Counted from the stretch's first letter, positions 1-8,958 are shown. The stretch is 64,000 nucleotides of DNA from Nonlabens dokdonensis DSW-6 (GCF_000332115.1 NC_020156.1:620001-684000), one strand, 5' to 3'. The notes: generated from the letters alone by a model not told the origin. Translations and numbers: made by a program.

Positions 1-1
1 A

Positions 2-784
2 ACTATTAAAAAAGTGCGCTCAGAATCTTTTAAATCTTTTAGTGATGACTCGTATTATGCAATGAATCACAAACTCAATAATGCAAAAGCTGATACATTG
101 AATTTCATGGGTTATGAAGCTGTGACAACTACCAGCGCTGTGACAGGAAATGACTTAATGACCTATGATCGTTCTCAACCATTTACTAAAAAAACAGTAT
201 ATAAAAATCATTTTACTGGAACAGATAGCATTTCCATTCCTGACTATTATGTGATACCTCAAGGTCAGTGGAAAGTTATTGAATTGATGCGACGCAATAA
301 TATCCAGATGGAATTCGTGACAAATGATACCACTTTAACTGTTACTCGATATCGCATAGCCGACTATCGTACCGCAAATAATGCTTATGAAGGTCACTAT
401 CCTCACAGTAATGTAAGAGTTGAAGAGCATGTTGAGGAGTTACGCTTTCGCGAAAGCGATATCCTTATCCCAACCCAGCAACCAGGATTAAGATACATCC
501 TAGAAACGCTGGAACCTACAGGCCAAGATTCCTTTTTTAAATGGAATTATTTTGACACTATTTTGCAACAAAAAGAAGGTTTTTCTACCTATGTTTTTGA
601 AGCAACAGCTAGAAGCCTTTTAGAAGAAAATAAAACGCTGCAAAAAGAATTTGACTCCATTAAAAAAGCAGATGAAGACTTTAGAAAAAATAATTACCGA
701 CAATTAGATTGGATTCATAAGCGCAGTCCTAATTATGAATCTGCGCATTTAAATTACCCTATTTATAAATGGAACAAGCAATGA
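2..784 (+). CDS. C-terminal part of a probable M14-family (zinc carboxypeptidase-like) metallopeptidase; 5' end outside the window
   Basis: The reading frame is open from base 2, and a GTG at 14 is only an internal codon, so the start lies upstream of the window. About 260 residues are visible. The tail 'RYILETLEPTGQDSFFKWNY' followed by 'ILQQKEGFSTYVFE' resembles the conserved C-terminal domain that follows the catalytic domain in large flavobacterial M14 peptidases. The zinc-binding HxxE...H part is not in the window, so the assignment rests on the tail alone. The gene overlaps the next one by ATGA at 781-784, which suggests translational coupling. A copy of the 16-bp palindrome encodes RFRES in a linker. 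Another secreted hydrolase with the same tail is possible. Confidence 0.55.
   Translation, partial: TIKKVRSESFKSFSDDSYYAMNHKLNNAKADTLNFMGYEAVTTTSAVTGNDLMTYDRSQPFTKKTVYKNHFTGTDSISIPDYYVIPQGQWKVIELMRRNNIQMEFVTNDTTLTVTRYRIADYRTANNAYEGHYPHSNVRVEEHVEELRFRESDILIPTQQPGLRYILETLEPTGQDSFFKWNYFDTILQQKEGFSTYVFEATARSLLEENKTLQKEFDSIKKADEDFRKNNYRQLDWIHKRSPNYESAHLNYPIYKWNKQ
443..458. repeat. 16-bp palindrome CGCTTTCGCGAAAGCG (copy 1)
   Basis: Perfect copy, read as RFRES between 'VEEL' and 'DILIP' of the peptidase-like protein. Confidence 0.95.
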
Positions 785-1608
785 AAAACATAGCATTAAT
801 CTTAAGTTGCATCGTACTACTTTCTTGTAAAGAGGATAAAAAAATTATAGAAATAGATGACAAACCACAAGTAAATGTAACTGTCACAAATTCTATACCT
901 CACGAAGTTTTAAAAAGGCAAGTGGATTGTAATGAGAACACGTATATTTTTAATATTCCTATTTTCAATTCTAACACAGATGCAGACTTGGTTCTTAATA
1001 ATTCTATTAAAGGATTAATAACTAAAAACTTTATAGACGTGACCTACAATCGCGACGCTCCTTTAAAGTCTCTTGTAGAAATGTTTCTGGATAGAAGAGC
1101 AAGAATATTGTGTAAGGAGAAAAAAGAAGAAGGACTTTTGAGCGTAGATACTTCTTTTATTACAGACACTGATAAATTTATCAGTTATGAATTAGAATAC
1201 GTAGAAGGAAAAGAAAAAGGACGACTACTTAAAACCTTTTTAAAACCAGACTTGAAAGAAATTCATTTAAGCGATGTGATCCAAGAGAATAAAAAACAAG
1301 ATGTTCTGACTATTTTCAATGCAAACTTGCAACAGGCCGTTGCTAATCTTGTAACAGAAATTCCTACCGGAGAAGTTAAAAATGAATTTATGGACTACGT
1401 GCGTAACACTGCTTTCACTTTTGACACAAAAGATTTTGAAACTTCAGGTCTTGCATTTGATTTTAAAGGAGAAACAACTAAAAAGTTGAGGCTATCTAAA
1501 AATGTCAACCTTCCTGAGAAGTTTCAATTTCTTAATAACACTATTATCATAGAAATAGACGCATATCAATTGAGTCATTATCTAGATCTATCTCGAGTGA
1601 TTGATTAA
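781..1608 (+). CDS. lipoprotein, DUF3298/RsiV-like
   Basis: The 275-residue protein begins MKNIALILSCIVLLSCKED and has a lipobox (LLSC, Cys16), so it should be a lipid-anchored envelope protein. I chose ATG 781 over ATG 769 because it opens directly into the signal peptide and overlaps the upstream stop as ATGA. The mature part has the alternating beta pattern and the 'LKEIHLSDVI' stretch seen in DUF3298-type domains, which occur in anti-sigma factor RsiV and in many Bacteroidota lipoproteins; that family call is from memory and moderate. The end converges with the NUDIX gene, and the 3' ends overlap by 21 bp. Function is unknown. Confidence 0.6.
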   Translation: MKNIALILSCIVLLSCKEDKKIIEIDDKPQVNVTVTNSIPHEVLKRQVDCNENTYIFNIPIFNSNTDADLVLNNSIKGLITKNFIDVTYNRDAPLKSLVEMFLDRRARILCKEKKEEGLLSVDTSFITDTDKFISYELEYVEGKEKGRLLKTFLKPDLKEIHLSDVIQENKKQDVLTIFNANLQQAVANLVTEIPTGEVKNEFMDYVRNTAFTFDTKDFETSGLAFDFKGETTKKLRLSKNVNLPEKFQFLNNTIIIEIDAYQLSHYLDLSRVID

Positions 1609-2208
1609 CATATCGTCAGGGAAAAGCTCTCTGATATTAGCGTATGATTCTTTAAGTGCTAGCGTGGCCATTTCTTTATTGAGCCATACCGCTTTATCGA
1701 TGCCTTCTTTCTTTTGTGGTTTCAACTTTTTGTTTGAGTCGGTTTCCATGATAAACCAATGCGTCAGTTTTAGCTTGACCTTTCCTTTTCTTGAAAAAGT
1801 ATGATAGGTATGCCCTAAGTAATCTGTGATGTGTAAATTTTTAACACCTGTCTCCTCTTTTACTTCTCTGATTGAGGTTTCCTCGATGGTTTCTCCTTTT
1901 TCTTCTTTCCCTTTAGGTAAGTCCCATTTGCCATTACGATGTATAAACAAGAAGTCATTATTTTGATTTAACACAAGCCCACCACCAGCAATAACAATAG
2001 GAGCCAGCTTGTGGAGCCTTTTCAGAAGTTTTTTCTCACTCTTAGAATATAGAACAACGTTTTCTATTTCTTTGTTTTCTATTTTTTCTATAAGATCTTG
2101 AAAATCTACCTTTTTAATATTGAAGATATGATGATCTTTAAATTTGCTTTTATCAGAGGTCAGGATTATGGCGACCTCTTTCACAAAAACTTTATACATT
2201 TGTCCCAT
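1588..2208 (-). CDS. NUDIX hydrolase
   Basis: The 206-residue protein has a complete Nudix box at about residues 100-122 (GKEEKGE...REVKEETGV), matching GX5EX7REUXEEXGU, which binds Mg2+ and hydrolyses a nucleoside diphosphate linked to another moiety. The preceding 'NGKWDLPKG' is the usual strand before the box. The roughly 70 N-terminal residues form an additional small domain before the Nudix fold, as in several Bacteroidota homologues. The substrate cannot be read from sequence. Two start codons are possible (2208, or 2199 giving MYKVF). The gene is divergent from pyrE, and its 5' end overlaps the pyrE start and promoter by a few bases. Confidence 0.85.
   Translation of the reverse strand: MGQMYKVFVKEVAIILTSDKSKFKDHHIFNIKKVDFQDLIEKIENKEIENVVLYSKSEKKLLKRLHKLAPIVIAGGGLVLNQNNDFLFIHRNGKWDLPKGKEEKGETIEETSIREVKEETGVKNLHITDYLGHTYHTFSRKGKVKLKLTHWFIMETDSNKKLKPQKKEGIDKAVWLNKEMATLALKESYANIRELFPDDMLINHSR
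2195..2202 (+). promoter_or_regulatory. -7 promoter element for pyrE (TACATTTG)
   Basis: Matches TAnnTTTG exactly and ends 4 bp before the pyrE ATG, so the transcript should be leaderless or nearly so. It lies inside the 5' end of the divergent NUDIX gene. No convincing -33 TTG was seen. Confidence 0.5.
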
Positions 2209-2848
2209 GGTAAGAGATAAGGATATAGCAATAAAAACTGCTGAGTTATTATTGCAAATTAAAGCAATTAAACTGCAACCACAAGAACCTTTTACGTGGG
2301 CAAGTGGATGGAAATCGCCTATTTACTGCGATAATAGAGTAACACTCTCATATCCAGCGATAAGAAATTTCTTAAGAGAACACCTTGCAGCTCGTATAGA
2401 AGCTCTTTATGGTAAACCAGATGTTATTGCCGGTGTGGCGACTGGAGCGATAGGTATAGGAATGCTAGTGGCAGACTATATGAACTTACCTTTTATTTAT
2501 GTACGACCAGAAGCAAAAAAGCACGGGCGCCAAAACCAAATAGAAGGTCACCTAGAAAGCGGCAACAAAGTAGTTGTCGTAGAAGATTTAATAAGCACTG
2601 GTAAAAGTAGTCTTAATGCAGTAGATGCTTTAAAAAATGCTGGAGCAGATGTAAAAGGAATGATCGCACTTTTTTCTTATGGCTTTGATTTTGCAGTAGA
2701 AAATTTTAAAAAATACGACTTAGAGCTTACTACTTTAAGTGATTATGATCACCTCATTGAACAAGCCACTCAGGCTGGTCACTTCAATGAGTCAGAAATT
2801 GAATTATTAAAAAGCTGGAGAAAAGATCCTAGCAATTGGAACTCATAA
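2207..2848 (+). CDS. pyrE: orotate phosphoribosyltransferase
   Basis: The 213-residue protein catalyses orotate + PRPP to OMP in pyrimidine synthesis. The PRPP-binding signature VVVVEDLISTGKSS is present, as are 'FTWASGWKSPIYCDNR' at the N terminus and 'YVRPEAKKHGRQNQIEG', the flexible catalytic loop with Lys/His. Start ATG 2207 (MVRDKDIA) is preferred over the longer in-frame ATG at 2144, which would lie upstream of the promoter element. Length is typical of the family. The next gene follows after 9 bp on the same strand. Confidence 0.95.
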   Translation: MVRDKDIAIKTAELLLQIKAIKLQPQEPFTWASGWKSPIYCDNRVTLSYPAIRNFLREHLAARIEALYGKPDVIAGVATGAIGIGMLVADYMNLPFIYVRPEAKKHGRQNQIEGHLESGNKVVVVEDLISTGKSSLNAVDALKNAGADVKGMIALFSYGFDFAVENFKKYDLELTTLSDYDHLIEQATQAGHFNESEIELLKSWRKDPSNWNS

Positions 2849-2857
2849 ATATTACAA

Positions 2858-3244
2858 ATGAATTTAGAAAGTCGTGTTGCAAAAACACAAAAATCTCCTG
2901 AAGAACTTTATAACTTCTTAACTCAAGTAGAAAATTTTAAAAACTTGATGCCAGATGATACAAAGTTTGAATTAAGAGGTGAAGATAAATTTCTTTTTGG
3001 ATTAAAAGGAATGCCAGAAATCGCATTAGGGCTAAAAGATAAAACGCCGCATTCTGAAGTAGTTTTAGGATCTACGAGCGATAAATTAGCTTTTACACTT
3101 ACTTGTAAGATTCATGAAGCATCTACTGGATCAGAGGCGCAATTATTCTTTGATGGAGATTTCAATGCCATGATGGCTATGATGATCAAAGGCCCTATCA
3201 ACAAGTTTCTCGATCAACTTGCAAACGGTATAGAAAAAATCTAA
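2858..3244 (+). CDS. SRPBCC-family (START/Bet v1-like) protein
   Basis: A 128-residue soluble protein with the pattern of a small SRPBCC domain: an N-terminal strand (NLESRVAKTQKSPEELYNFL) leading into a helix, a central beta sheet, and a long C-terminal helix (MMIKGPINKFLDQLANGIEK). The family binds hydrophobic ligands in a deep pocket; no ligand can be inferred here. It follows pyrE closely and may be cotranscribed. Its stop overlaps the convergent birA stop by 4 bp. Function is unassigned. Confidence 0.7.
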   Translation: MNLESRVAKTQKSPEELYNFLTQVENFKNLMPDDTKFELRGEDKFLFGLKGMPEIALGLKDKTPHSEVVLGSTSDKLAFTLTCKIHEASTGSEAQLFFDGDFNAMMAMMIKGPINKFLDQLANGIEKI

Positions 3245-3948
3245 TACACCCATTGCAATTCTTTGAGATCAAAAGCCTTTTGTTCTCCTTGTACTTCTAG
3301 TATTAGTTTACCATCGAGATCAGTTCCTTTTACAATTCCTTCTATTGTACCAGAAGAGGAATTAAAGGAAGTAAACTGTTGATAATTAAATAGATACTTA
3401 TTATAATTTTGCGCAATCTGTAATGGGTTGCGCAAATTCTTTTTAAGATGCTCTAGAAAACTTATCAGCAACTCTTCAAGGTCAAATTCACGATTAGTGA
3501 TTTGTTTTAAAGAAATGGCTTTTGGTAAATCAACAAATTCCTCTTGATTTACATTGAGACCTATCCCAATTATAGAATAAGCCATTTTATCTTTTGCAAA
3601 CACGTTTTCTATTAGAATTCCACACAACTTATGACGCACTGACAGTATGTCGTTAGGCCACTTAATTTTTGACTGTATTTGTAATTCGTCCTTTAACCAC
3701 TCGACTATCGTGACAGAGATCACTTGGTTTAATTTAAAAGGTGAAAGCTTCTGTAAGTTTTCCTTAATTAAAACACTAAACGTCAAGTTTTTACCTTTTT
3801 CAGAAACCCATGTTGCACCTTGTTGACCTTTACCTCTAGTTTGCTCCATAGTATAGATAGTGGTAAGATGTGGCAATTCGCTTTCGCGAAAGCGAGATTT
3901 CAACTCATCATTTGTAGATGTAGTGGCATGTAATTTGACTATGTTCAA
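3241..3948 (-). CDS. birA: biotin--[acetyl-CoA-carboxylase] ligase
   Basis: The 235-residue protein attaches biotin to the biotin carboxyl carrier protein. The catalytic motif TRGKGQQGATW (a GRGxxG loop variant) and the lysine-bearing KWPNDIL motif are present, followed by the 'GILIE' and 'GIGLNVN' strands and a small C-terminal SH3-like part. There is no N-terminal helix-turn-helix, so it is the monofunctional type without the repressor function of the E. coli enzyme. It is divergent from rsfS. A palindrome copy gives RFRES at residues 19-23, close to the N terminus. Confidence 0.93.
   Translation of the reverse strand: MNIVKLHATTSTNDELKSRFRESELPHLTTIYTMEQTRGKGQQGATWVSEKGKNLTFSVLIKENLQKLSPFKLNQVISVTIVEWLKDELQIQSKIKWPNDILSVRHKLCGILIENVFAKDKMAYSIIGIGLNVNQEEFVDLPKAISLKQITNREFDLEELLISFLEHLKKNLRNPLQIAQNYNKYLFNYQQFTSFNSSSGTIEGIVKGTDLDGKLILEVQGEQKAFDLKELQWVY
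3879..3894. repeat. 16-bp palindrome (copy 2)
   Basis: Perfect copy in birA, read RFRES at residues 19-23 between 'ELKS' and 'ELPH'. Confidence 0.95.
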
Positions 3949-4006
3949 TTTGAATATAAATTTGCGAGTTTATGGGTAATTTAGTAAAACAAGCTCAAAA
4001 AAAGAA

Positions 4007-4014
4007 TAAATTTG
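4007..4014 (+). promoter_or_regulatory. -7 promoter element for rsfS-ftsH (TAAATTTG)
   Basis: Matches TAnnTTTG, 19 bp upstream of the rsfS ATG, in the birA/rsfS divergent gap. Confidence 0.5.
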
Positions 4015-4033
4015 TGAATACAAACAATAATTA

Positions 4034-4405
4034 ATGATTAAAGAAAATGTTTCTGCTGATGCGCTCATTGCACAAATCGTTGCCGGCATTGAGGATGTAA
4101 AAGGAAAAGACATCACTATACTAGACCTTAGAGAAATTGAAAATACAGTAACCAGTTACTTTGTTATATGTAATGGTAGTTCAAATACTCAAGTTAATGC
4201 TATTTCTAGCTCTATTCAGAGAAAAGTGAGTAAAGAGTTGCAAGAAAATGCATGGCACGTAGAAGGTGAAAGCCAAGGAGAATGGGTTCTAATGGACTAC
4301 GTTAATGTAGTGGTTCATGTTTTCCAAACACAAATTAGAGAATATTACGATTTAGAAGAGCTTTGGGGTGATGCAAAAATCACCGTTATAGAAAGTGCTT
4401 ATTAA
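4034..4405 (+). CDS. rsfS: ribosomal silencing factor RsfS
   Basis: A 123-residue RsfS/Iojap protein, which binds ribosomal protein uL14 and blocks subunit joining when nutrients are scarce. Diagnostic stretches are 'DITILDLREIENTVTSYFVI', 'GSSNTQVNAI' and 'VEGESQGEWVLMDYVNVVVH', ending in the 'REYYDLEELWGDA' tail. It lies 18 bp upstream of ftsH, the common flavobacterial order, and is probably cotranscribed with it. Confidence 0.95.
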   Translation: MIKENVSADALIAQIVAGIEDVKGKDITILDLREIENTVTSYFVICNGSSNTQVNAISSSIQRKVSKELQENAWHVEGESQGEWVLMDYVNVVVHVFQTQIREYYDLEELWGDAKITVIESAY

Positions 4406-4423
4406 TAAGTTCATACCAGTAAA

Positions 4424-6433
4424 ATGTCAGAAAATCAAAATAATAAAAAACGTCCAAATTTAAAGCCAGGTCCAGGTAAACCAAAATTCAATATCTGGTG
4501 GATCGTGACTCCTATAGCTTTACTTTTCATAGGATACTATCTAGTAAATAACTCGGTAAATCAAACTAAAAAGTTAGATTATCTAGAGTTTTTTGATGCG
4601 ATAGAAGATAAAGAAGTAGATAGTATCGTAGTAGTGAGTAATCGAGGTATTGCTCAAGTATATATGACTACCGAGGCTCTTAAACAACCAGAGCATAAAG
4701 CAAGTAAAAAAGCCCCATCCTTCGGTGGTATTAAATTACCTAACTATACTGTAGAATTTGGTGATGCAAAAGCTTTTGAAGAGCAACTTAAGGAAGTTAT
4801 CAAAACTTCTAGTCCAGAAACAACGCTAGTCTTTGACCGTGAAGATGAAGGCCTCATGGATTTATTGCTTTCTATTTTACCATTTATTTTAATCATAGGA
4901 ATCTGGTTATTCTTAATGAGAAGAATGAGCGGTGGCAGCGCTGGTGGAGGCGGCGGCCAGATTTTTAATATAGGAAAATCAAAAGCCAAATTATTTGATC
5001 AAAAAACTGACGTTAAGACCACTTTTAAAGATGTGGCAGGTCTTGAAGGTGCAAAAGAAGAAGTACAAGAGATTGTAGACTTTCTTAAAAATCCTGAAAA
5101 GTATACATCTTTAGGTGGTAAAATTCCAAAAGGAGCCTTGCTAGTAGGATCTCCAGGAACAGGTAAAACTTTACTCGCAAAAGCAGTTGCTGGTGAAGCA
5201 AAAGTTCCTTTCTTTTCATTAAGCGGATCTGATTTTGTAGAAATGTTTGTAGGTGTAGGTGCTAGTCGCGTACGTGACTTATTTAAACAGGCAAAAGAAA
5301 AATCTCCTGCTATCATATTTATTGATGAGATAGATGCAATAGGTCGTGCTCGTGGTAAATCAAACATGTCAGGTTCTAACGATGAAAGAGAAAACACATT
5401 AAACCAGCTTCTTACTGAGATGGACGGTTTTGGTACCAACACTAATGTAATCGTTCTTGCAGCAACTAACAGAGCTGACATTCTGGACAAGGCGTTGATG
5501 CGTGCTGGTCGTTTTGATAGACAGATCTATGTAGATCTACCAGATGTAAGAGAACGAGAAGAAATATTTGAAGTTCACTTAAGACCTCTGAAGAAAGTAG
5601 AAAATGAGTTAGACACGGCATTTCTTGCTAAGCAAACTCCTGGATTCTCTGGAGCTGACATTGCAAACGTGTGTAATGAAGCAGCGCTTATAGCTGCAAG
5701 AAATGGTAAAAAAGCTGTTGGCAAACAAGACTTTTTAGATGCTGTAGATAGAATTGTAGGTGGTCTAGAAAAAAAGAATAAGCTCATCACGCCATCTGAG
5801 AAAAAGACGATTGCATTTCACGAGGCTGGTCATGCTACGGTAAGCTGGATGACAGAGCACGCGGCACCTCTCATAAAGGTGACTATAGTACCAAGGGGAC
5901 AATCTCTAGGTGCAGCTTGGTATTTACCTGAAGAAAGACAGATCGTTAGGCCAGAACAAATGCTTGATGAAATGTGTGCTACCATGGGTGGACGTGCTGC
6001 TGAGAAAGTAATTTTTGACAATATATCTACTGGAGCATTAAGTGATCTTGAAAAGGTGACAAAACAAGCTCGAGCAATGGTAACCATTTATGGTTTGAAT
6101 GACAAAGTAGGGAATATTACTTATTATGATTCTAGTGGTCAGTCAGAGTACTCCATGACAAAACCATATAGCGAGCAAACAGCAGTAGTTATTGATGAGG
6201 AAATTTCAAAAATTATAGAAGCGCAATACCAGCGAGCTATTAAGATTCTTACTGAGAATAAAGATAAGCTTACTGAACTAGCTGAAATTCTTCTTGAAAA
6301 AGAAGTAATTTTCAAAGATGATTTAGAGAAAATTTTTGGAAAACGCACCTTTGTAAAAGAGGAAGCGGTTGCCTTAAAATCGTCTAATCGATCGTCATTA
6401 AACGGTAGTGTAGCTGCCGATGAGGAAGAATAG
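4424..6433 (+). CDS. ftsH: ATP-dependent zinc metalloprotease FtsH
   Basis: A 669-residue inner-membrane AAA+ protease that degrades misassembled membrane proteins and selected soluble regulators. Two membrane segments (about residues 24-42 and 145-165) flank a periplasmic domain, followed by a Gly-rich linker. Walker A GSPGTGKT is at about 242, Walker B IIFIDEID at about 297, then the second region of homology (ATNRADILDKALMRAGRFD). The zinc site HEAGH is at about 466. Length and domain order are normal. The gene starts the block ftsH-LUD-cdsA-psd. Confidence 0.97.
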   Translation: MSENQNNKKRPNLKPGPGKPKFNIWWIVTPIALLFIGYYLVNNSVNQTKKLDYLEFFDAIEDKEVDSIVVVSNRGIAQVYMTTEALKQPEHKASKKAPSFGGIKLPNYTVEFGDAKAFEEQLKEVIKTSSPETTLVFDREDEGLMDLLLSILPFILIIGIWLFLMRRMSGGSAGGGGGQIFNIGKSKAKLFDQKTDVKTTFKDVAGLEGAKEEVQEIVDFLKNPEKYTSLGGKIPKGALLVGSPGTGKTLLAKAVAGEAKVPFFSLSGSDFVEMFVGVGASRVRDLFKQAKEKSPAIIFIDEIDAIGRARGKSNMSGSNDERENTLNQLLTEMDGFGTNTNVIVLAATNRADILDKALMRAGRFDRQIYVDLPDVREREEIFEVHLRPLKKVENELDTAFLAKQTPGFSGADIANVCNEAALIAARNGKKAVGKQDFLDAVDRIVGGLEKKNKLITPSEKKTIAFHEAGHATVSWMTEHAAPLIKVTIVPRGQSLGAAWYLPEERQIVRPEQMLDEMCATMGGRAAEKVIFDNISTGALSDLEKVTKQARAMVTIYGLNDKVGNITYYDSSGQSEYSMTKPYSEQTAVVIDEEISKIIEAQYQRAIKILTENKDKLTELAEILLEKEVIFKDDLEKIFGKRTFVKEEAVALKSSNRSSLNGSVAADEEE

Positions 6434-6498
6434 TTTGCTTGCATAAATTTAAGTAACTATATTTACCTCAACCCTATAATGAAGGCTAGCGAAAGGCA

Positions 6499-7116
6499 AT
6501 GAGCATATTTAAAAAATTATTTGGAAAATCTTCTGATTCAGAACCTATTAAAGGGTCCAACAAGGAGCGCTCTAAATATATGCCAGATGAAAAGCCTCCG
6601 TTAGACGAAGAATTTATTCATAATTTTCAGCATCAAGGTGGAAGATTTCTTTATGCTATAGATGAAAAAGAGATAAAACAGCATTTTGAAGATATTCTTG
6701 TTGAACATGATTATTTCGAAAAAAGTGTGCTCTGTTTTGATGAGCAACTTATAGATAGATTTGATGGGTTTAATTTAGATTTTAACTCTTCAAATCTGAA
6801 ATCAGATTTTTTTCTAGGGACTTGTGAATATGTGATTGCTAATAATGGAGCGATACTTTTTTCTTCAAGACAAGTAAAAGAAACTAAGCCAGCTGATTTA
6901 CCAGAAACTTATGTCATTCTAGCAAGTACAAGTCAGATAGTTGAATCTATAGGTGAAGGATTGCGTGGTATTAAACATCAAAGTAAAGGACATATTCCTA
7001 CTAACATTACTACATTAAAAAATTTCAGAGAGGCTGCTCCTAAACAGGATAAAGACTTAATGAATTATGGTGCTCCTAAAAAAAGGTTGTACCTACTACT
7101 TTTAGAAGACTTATAA
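6499..7116 (+). CDS. LUD domain protein (LutC/YkgG-like)
   Basis: A 205-residue soluble protein. The region from about residue 95 (TCEYVIANNGAILFSSRQVK, then 'LPETYVILASTSQIVESIGEG') matches the LUD domain of lactate-utilisation proteins LutB/LutC. The N terminus (MSIFKKLFGKS) is short and basic. Members between ftsH and cdsA in flavobacteria are a recurrent but uncharacterised variant; there is no lactate oxidase gene near, so a direct role in lactate use is not supported. The stop is 1 bp before the cdsA ATG. Confidence 0.75.
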   Translation: MSIFKKLFGKSSDSEPIKGSNKERSKYMPDEKPPLDEEFIHNFQHQGGRFLYAIDEKEIKQHFEDILVEHDYFEKSVLCFDEQLIDRFDGFNLDFNSSNLKSDFFLGTCEYVIANNGAILFSSRQVKETKPADLPETYVILASTSQIVESIGEGLRGIKHQSKGHIPTNITTLKNFREAAPKQDKDLMNYGAPKKRLYLLLLEDL

Positions 7117-7117
7117 C

Positions 7118-7957
7118 ATGAGAGAATTAATAACTCGTTCCATATCTGGAATCGTTTATGTATCTCTAGTGGTATTAAGCGCTTTATACTCAAGAGATGT
7201 ATTTATACTTTTGTTTTGTGCATTTGCATTTATTTGCTTGTTGGAATTAATGCCCATGATCAGATTGAAACAATGGCTCATTTACCCTATTCTACCTATT
7301 GCCTATTACTTTATAGTTTGGAAAAATGTCTCAATGGAGTTTATTTACATTCTATTGGCAGCTACTTTACTCGTCAACATCTATCTCATTAGGGATCTAG
7401 TATTGGTAGATCGTATTGCTTTATTTAATACTAAGAAACATATCATTGCACTACTCTACCTCATAGGTAGCAGTCTATTTCTAGCACTCATTCCCGATGT
7501 CGTCATTCATCTAGACTTAGTAACACCTAATTATCAACCAGAGTTACTCATAGGTATTTTTGCTATTATCTGGACTAATGATAGTTTTGCTTATTTGTTT
7601 GGAAAAAACTTTGGTAAGCACAAACTCATGAAACGCATTTCTCCTAAAAAAACCATTGAAGGTTTTGTAGGTGGTTTGGTAATGGCAATTGCAGCTGGTG
7701 CAGGATTGTATTTTTATCTTAAATCAATAGGAATTATAAATTATACCGTTTGGAACTGGATGACCATTGCCTTGGTTGTTGCGTTTTTCGGAACTCTAGG
7801 AGATCTTATACAAAGTAAAATAAAAAGACAAGCAGCAGTTAAAGACAGCGGTAGTATCATGCCTGGCCATGGTGGTATTTTTGATCGCATGGACAGTATT
7901 ATATTTGCAGCTCCATTTGCTTATGCCACTTTTTTAATAATCAATTATGTTTCATAA
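7118..7957 (+). CDS. cdsA: phosphatidate cytidylyltransferase
   Basis: A 279-residue polytopic membrane enzyme making CDP-diacylglycerol from phosphatidate and CTP, the branch point of phospholipid synthesis. About seven to eight hydrophobic segments are visible. The signature near the C terminus (KDSGSIMPGHGGIFDRMDSI) is complete, and 'NDSFAYLFGKNFGKHKL...ISPKKTIEG' is the conserved cytoplasmic region. Its end overlaps the psd start by 11 bp, so the two phospholipid genes are coupled. Confidence 0.95.
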   Translation: MRELITRSISGIVYVSLVVLSALYSRDVFILLFCAFAFICLLELMPMIRLKQWLIYPILPIAYYFIVWKNVSMEFIYILLAATLLVNIYLIRDLVLVDRIALFNTKKHIIALLYLIGSSLFLALIPDVVIHLDLVTPNYQPELLIGIFAIIWTNDSFAYLFGKNFGKHKLMKRISPKKTIEGFVGGLVMAIAAGAGLYFYLKSIGIINYTVWNWMTIALVVAFFGTLGDLIQSKIKRQAAVKDSGSIMPGHGGIFDRMDSIIFAAPFAYATFLIINYVS

Positions 7958-8597
7958 AGAAGGAAATACCTCAATTTTAATAGCATTTGTCTTGACAGTA
8001 GTACTCATGAGTATTATCTGGCTAGTACCTATACCGCAATGGGCTCAAATAAGCCTCTCTGTAATTGTTATCGTTTTTCTATTTATCATCTTGCAATTTT
8101 TTAGAAACCCAATAAGAAATACCATTCTCAGTGATACTACAGTGGTTTCTCCAGTAGACGGAAAAGTCGTAGTTATTGAAAAAGTTACTGAAAACGAATA
8201 CTTCAAAGGAGAACGATTAATGATATCTGTATTCATGTCGCCTATAAATGTACATGTTACTAGGTATCCTATTACAGGTAAGATTGCTTACAGTAAATAC
8301 CATCCTGGTAAATACCTTGTTGCCTGGCATCCCAAAGCTAGCGAAGAAAATGAGAGAACAACAGTAGTAATTGATCACAAGAATAAACACCAAGTAATGT
8401 ATAGACAGATTGCTGGTGCTCTAGCAAAACGTATTGTAAACTACGCTAAAGAAAATGAATCTATCATACAAGGAAACGACAGCGGATTTATTAAATTTGG
8501 GAGTCGTGTAGATGTTTACCTGCCGGTGGACACGCCTATAAACGTAGAATTAAATCAAAAAGTTAAGGGAGGAGAATCTGTTCTTGCCACTTTCTAG
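7947..8597 (+). CDS. psd: phosphatidylserine decarboxylase family protein
   Basis: A 216-residue short-type Psd that converts phosphatidylserine to phosphatidylethanolamine. Two N-terminal hydrophobic helices anchor it. 'SPVDGKVV', 'FMSPINVHVTRYP' and 'YHPGKYLVAWHPKASEENER' are the conserved blocks. The self-cleavage Gly-Ser that yields the pyruvoyl group is at about residues 185-186 in GFIKFGSRVDV. It follows cdsA with an 11-bp overlap, and its stop is directly followed by the ATG of the acyl-CoA-binding protein. Confidence 0.93.
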   Translation: MFHKEGNTSILIAFVLTVVLMSIIWLVPIPQWAQISLSVIVIVFLFIILQFFRNPIRNTILSDTTVVSPVDGKVVVIEKVTENEYFKGERLMISVFMSPINVHVTRYPITGKIAYSKYHPGKYLVAWHPKASEENERTTVVIDHKNKHQVMYRQIAGALAKRIVNYAKENESIIQGNDSGFIKFGSRVDVYLPVDTPINVELNQKVKGGESVLATF

Positions 8598-8876
8598 ATG
8601 ACCGAAAAAGAGTTAGATAAAAAATTTAATGCCGCTTTCGCGAAAGCGTCCTCTGAAGAACAATCTCTGGTGCCACCAGACTTGCAACTTCATCTCTATG
8701 CCTATTATAAACGAGCTATAGATGAACCTTATGTAAGCAACAGAAGTTTTGAGTCCAACGATTTAAGAAATGCTTTTAAAATGAATGCCCTCATTCAAGT
8801 ACAGGCAATTTCTAAAAAAGAAGCTAAGAAGAGATATATTGAAATTATCGAAAATCTATATCCAAAACCGTGGTGA
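8598..8876 (+). CDS. acyl-CoA-binding protein (ACBP family)
   Basis: A 92-residue all-helical protein with the ACBP pattern: 'LDKKFNAAFAKA', then 'LQLHLYAYYKRAIDEPY', a short link, and 'AFKMNALIQVQAISKKEAKKRYIEIIENL'. Eukaryotic-type ACBPs of this length bind long-chain acyl-CoA and carry it between enzymes. Its place right after cdsA-psd, with no gap, fits a role in phospholipid acyl supply. The canonical KWDAW loop is replaced by FKMNA, a divergence also expected in bacterial members. A palindrome copy provides AFAKA at residues 13-17 in helix 1. Confidence 0.85.
   Translation: MTEKELDKKFNAAFAKASSEEQSLVPPDLQLHLYAYYKRAIDEPYVSNRSFESNDLRNAFKMNALIQVQAISKKEAKKRYIEIIENLYPKPW
8633..8648. repeat. 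16-bp palindrome (copy 3)
   Basis: Perfect copy, read AFAKA at residues 13-17 of the acyl-CoA-binding protein. Confidence 0.95.
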
Positions 8877-8903
8877 TTTTATATTTTAAACAGAAATCAT
8901 AAA

Positions 8904-8935
8904 GCCTCAAAAGATCTAATCTTTTGAGACTTTTA
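8904..8935 (+). terminator. rho-independent terminator after the cdsA-psd-ACBP block
   Basis: The 10-bp stem CTCAAAAGAT/ATCTTTTGAG with a 3-nt loop lies 27 bp after the ACBP stop and is followed by a short T run. It may also serve the convergent valS transcript. Confidence 0.65.
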
Positions 8936-8958
8936 CTTATAATTTTAGGACTGCTTAC

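Noticed and set aside
4744..6444. Several minus-strand open frames inside ftsH
   Set aside because: They are antisense shadows of a fully supported ftsH, with no domain or promoter support.
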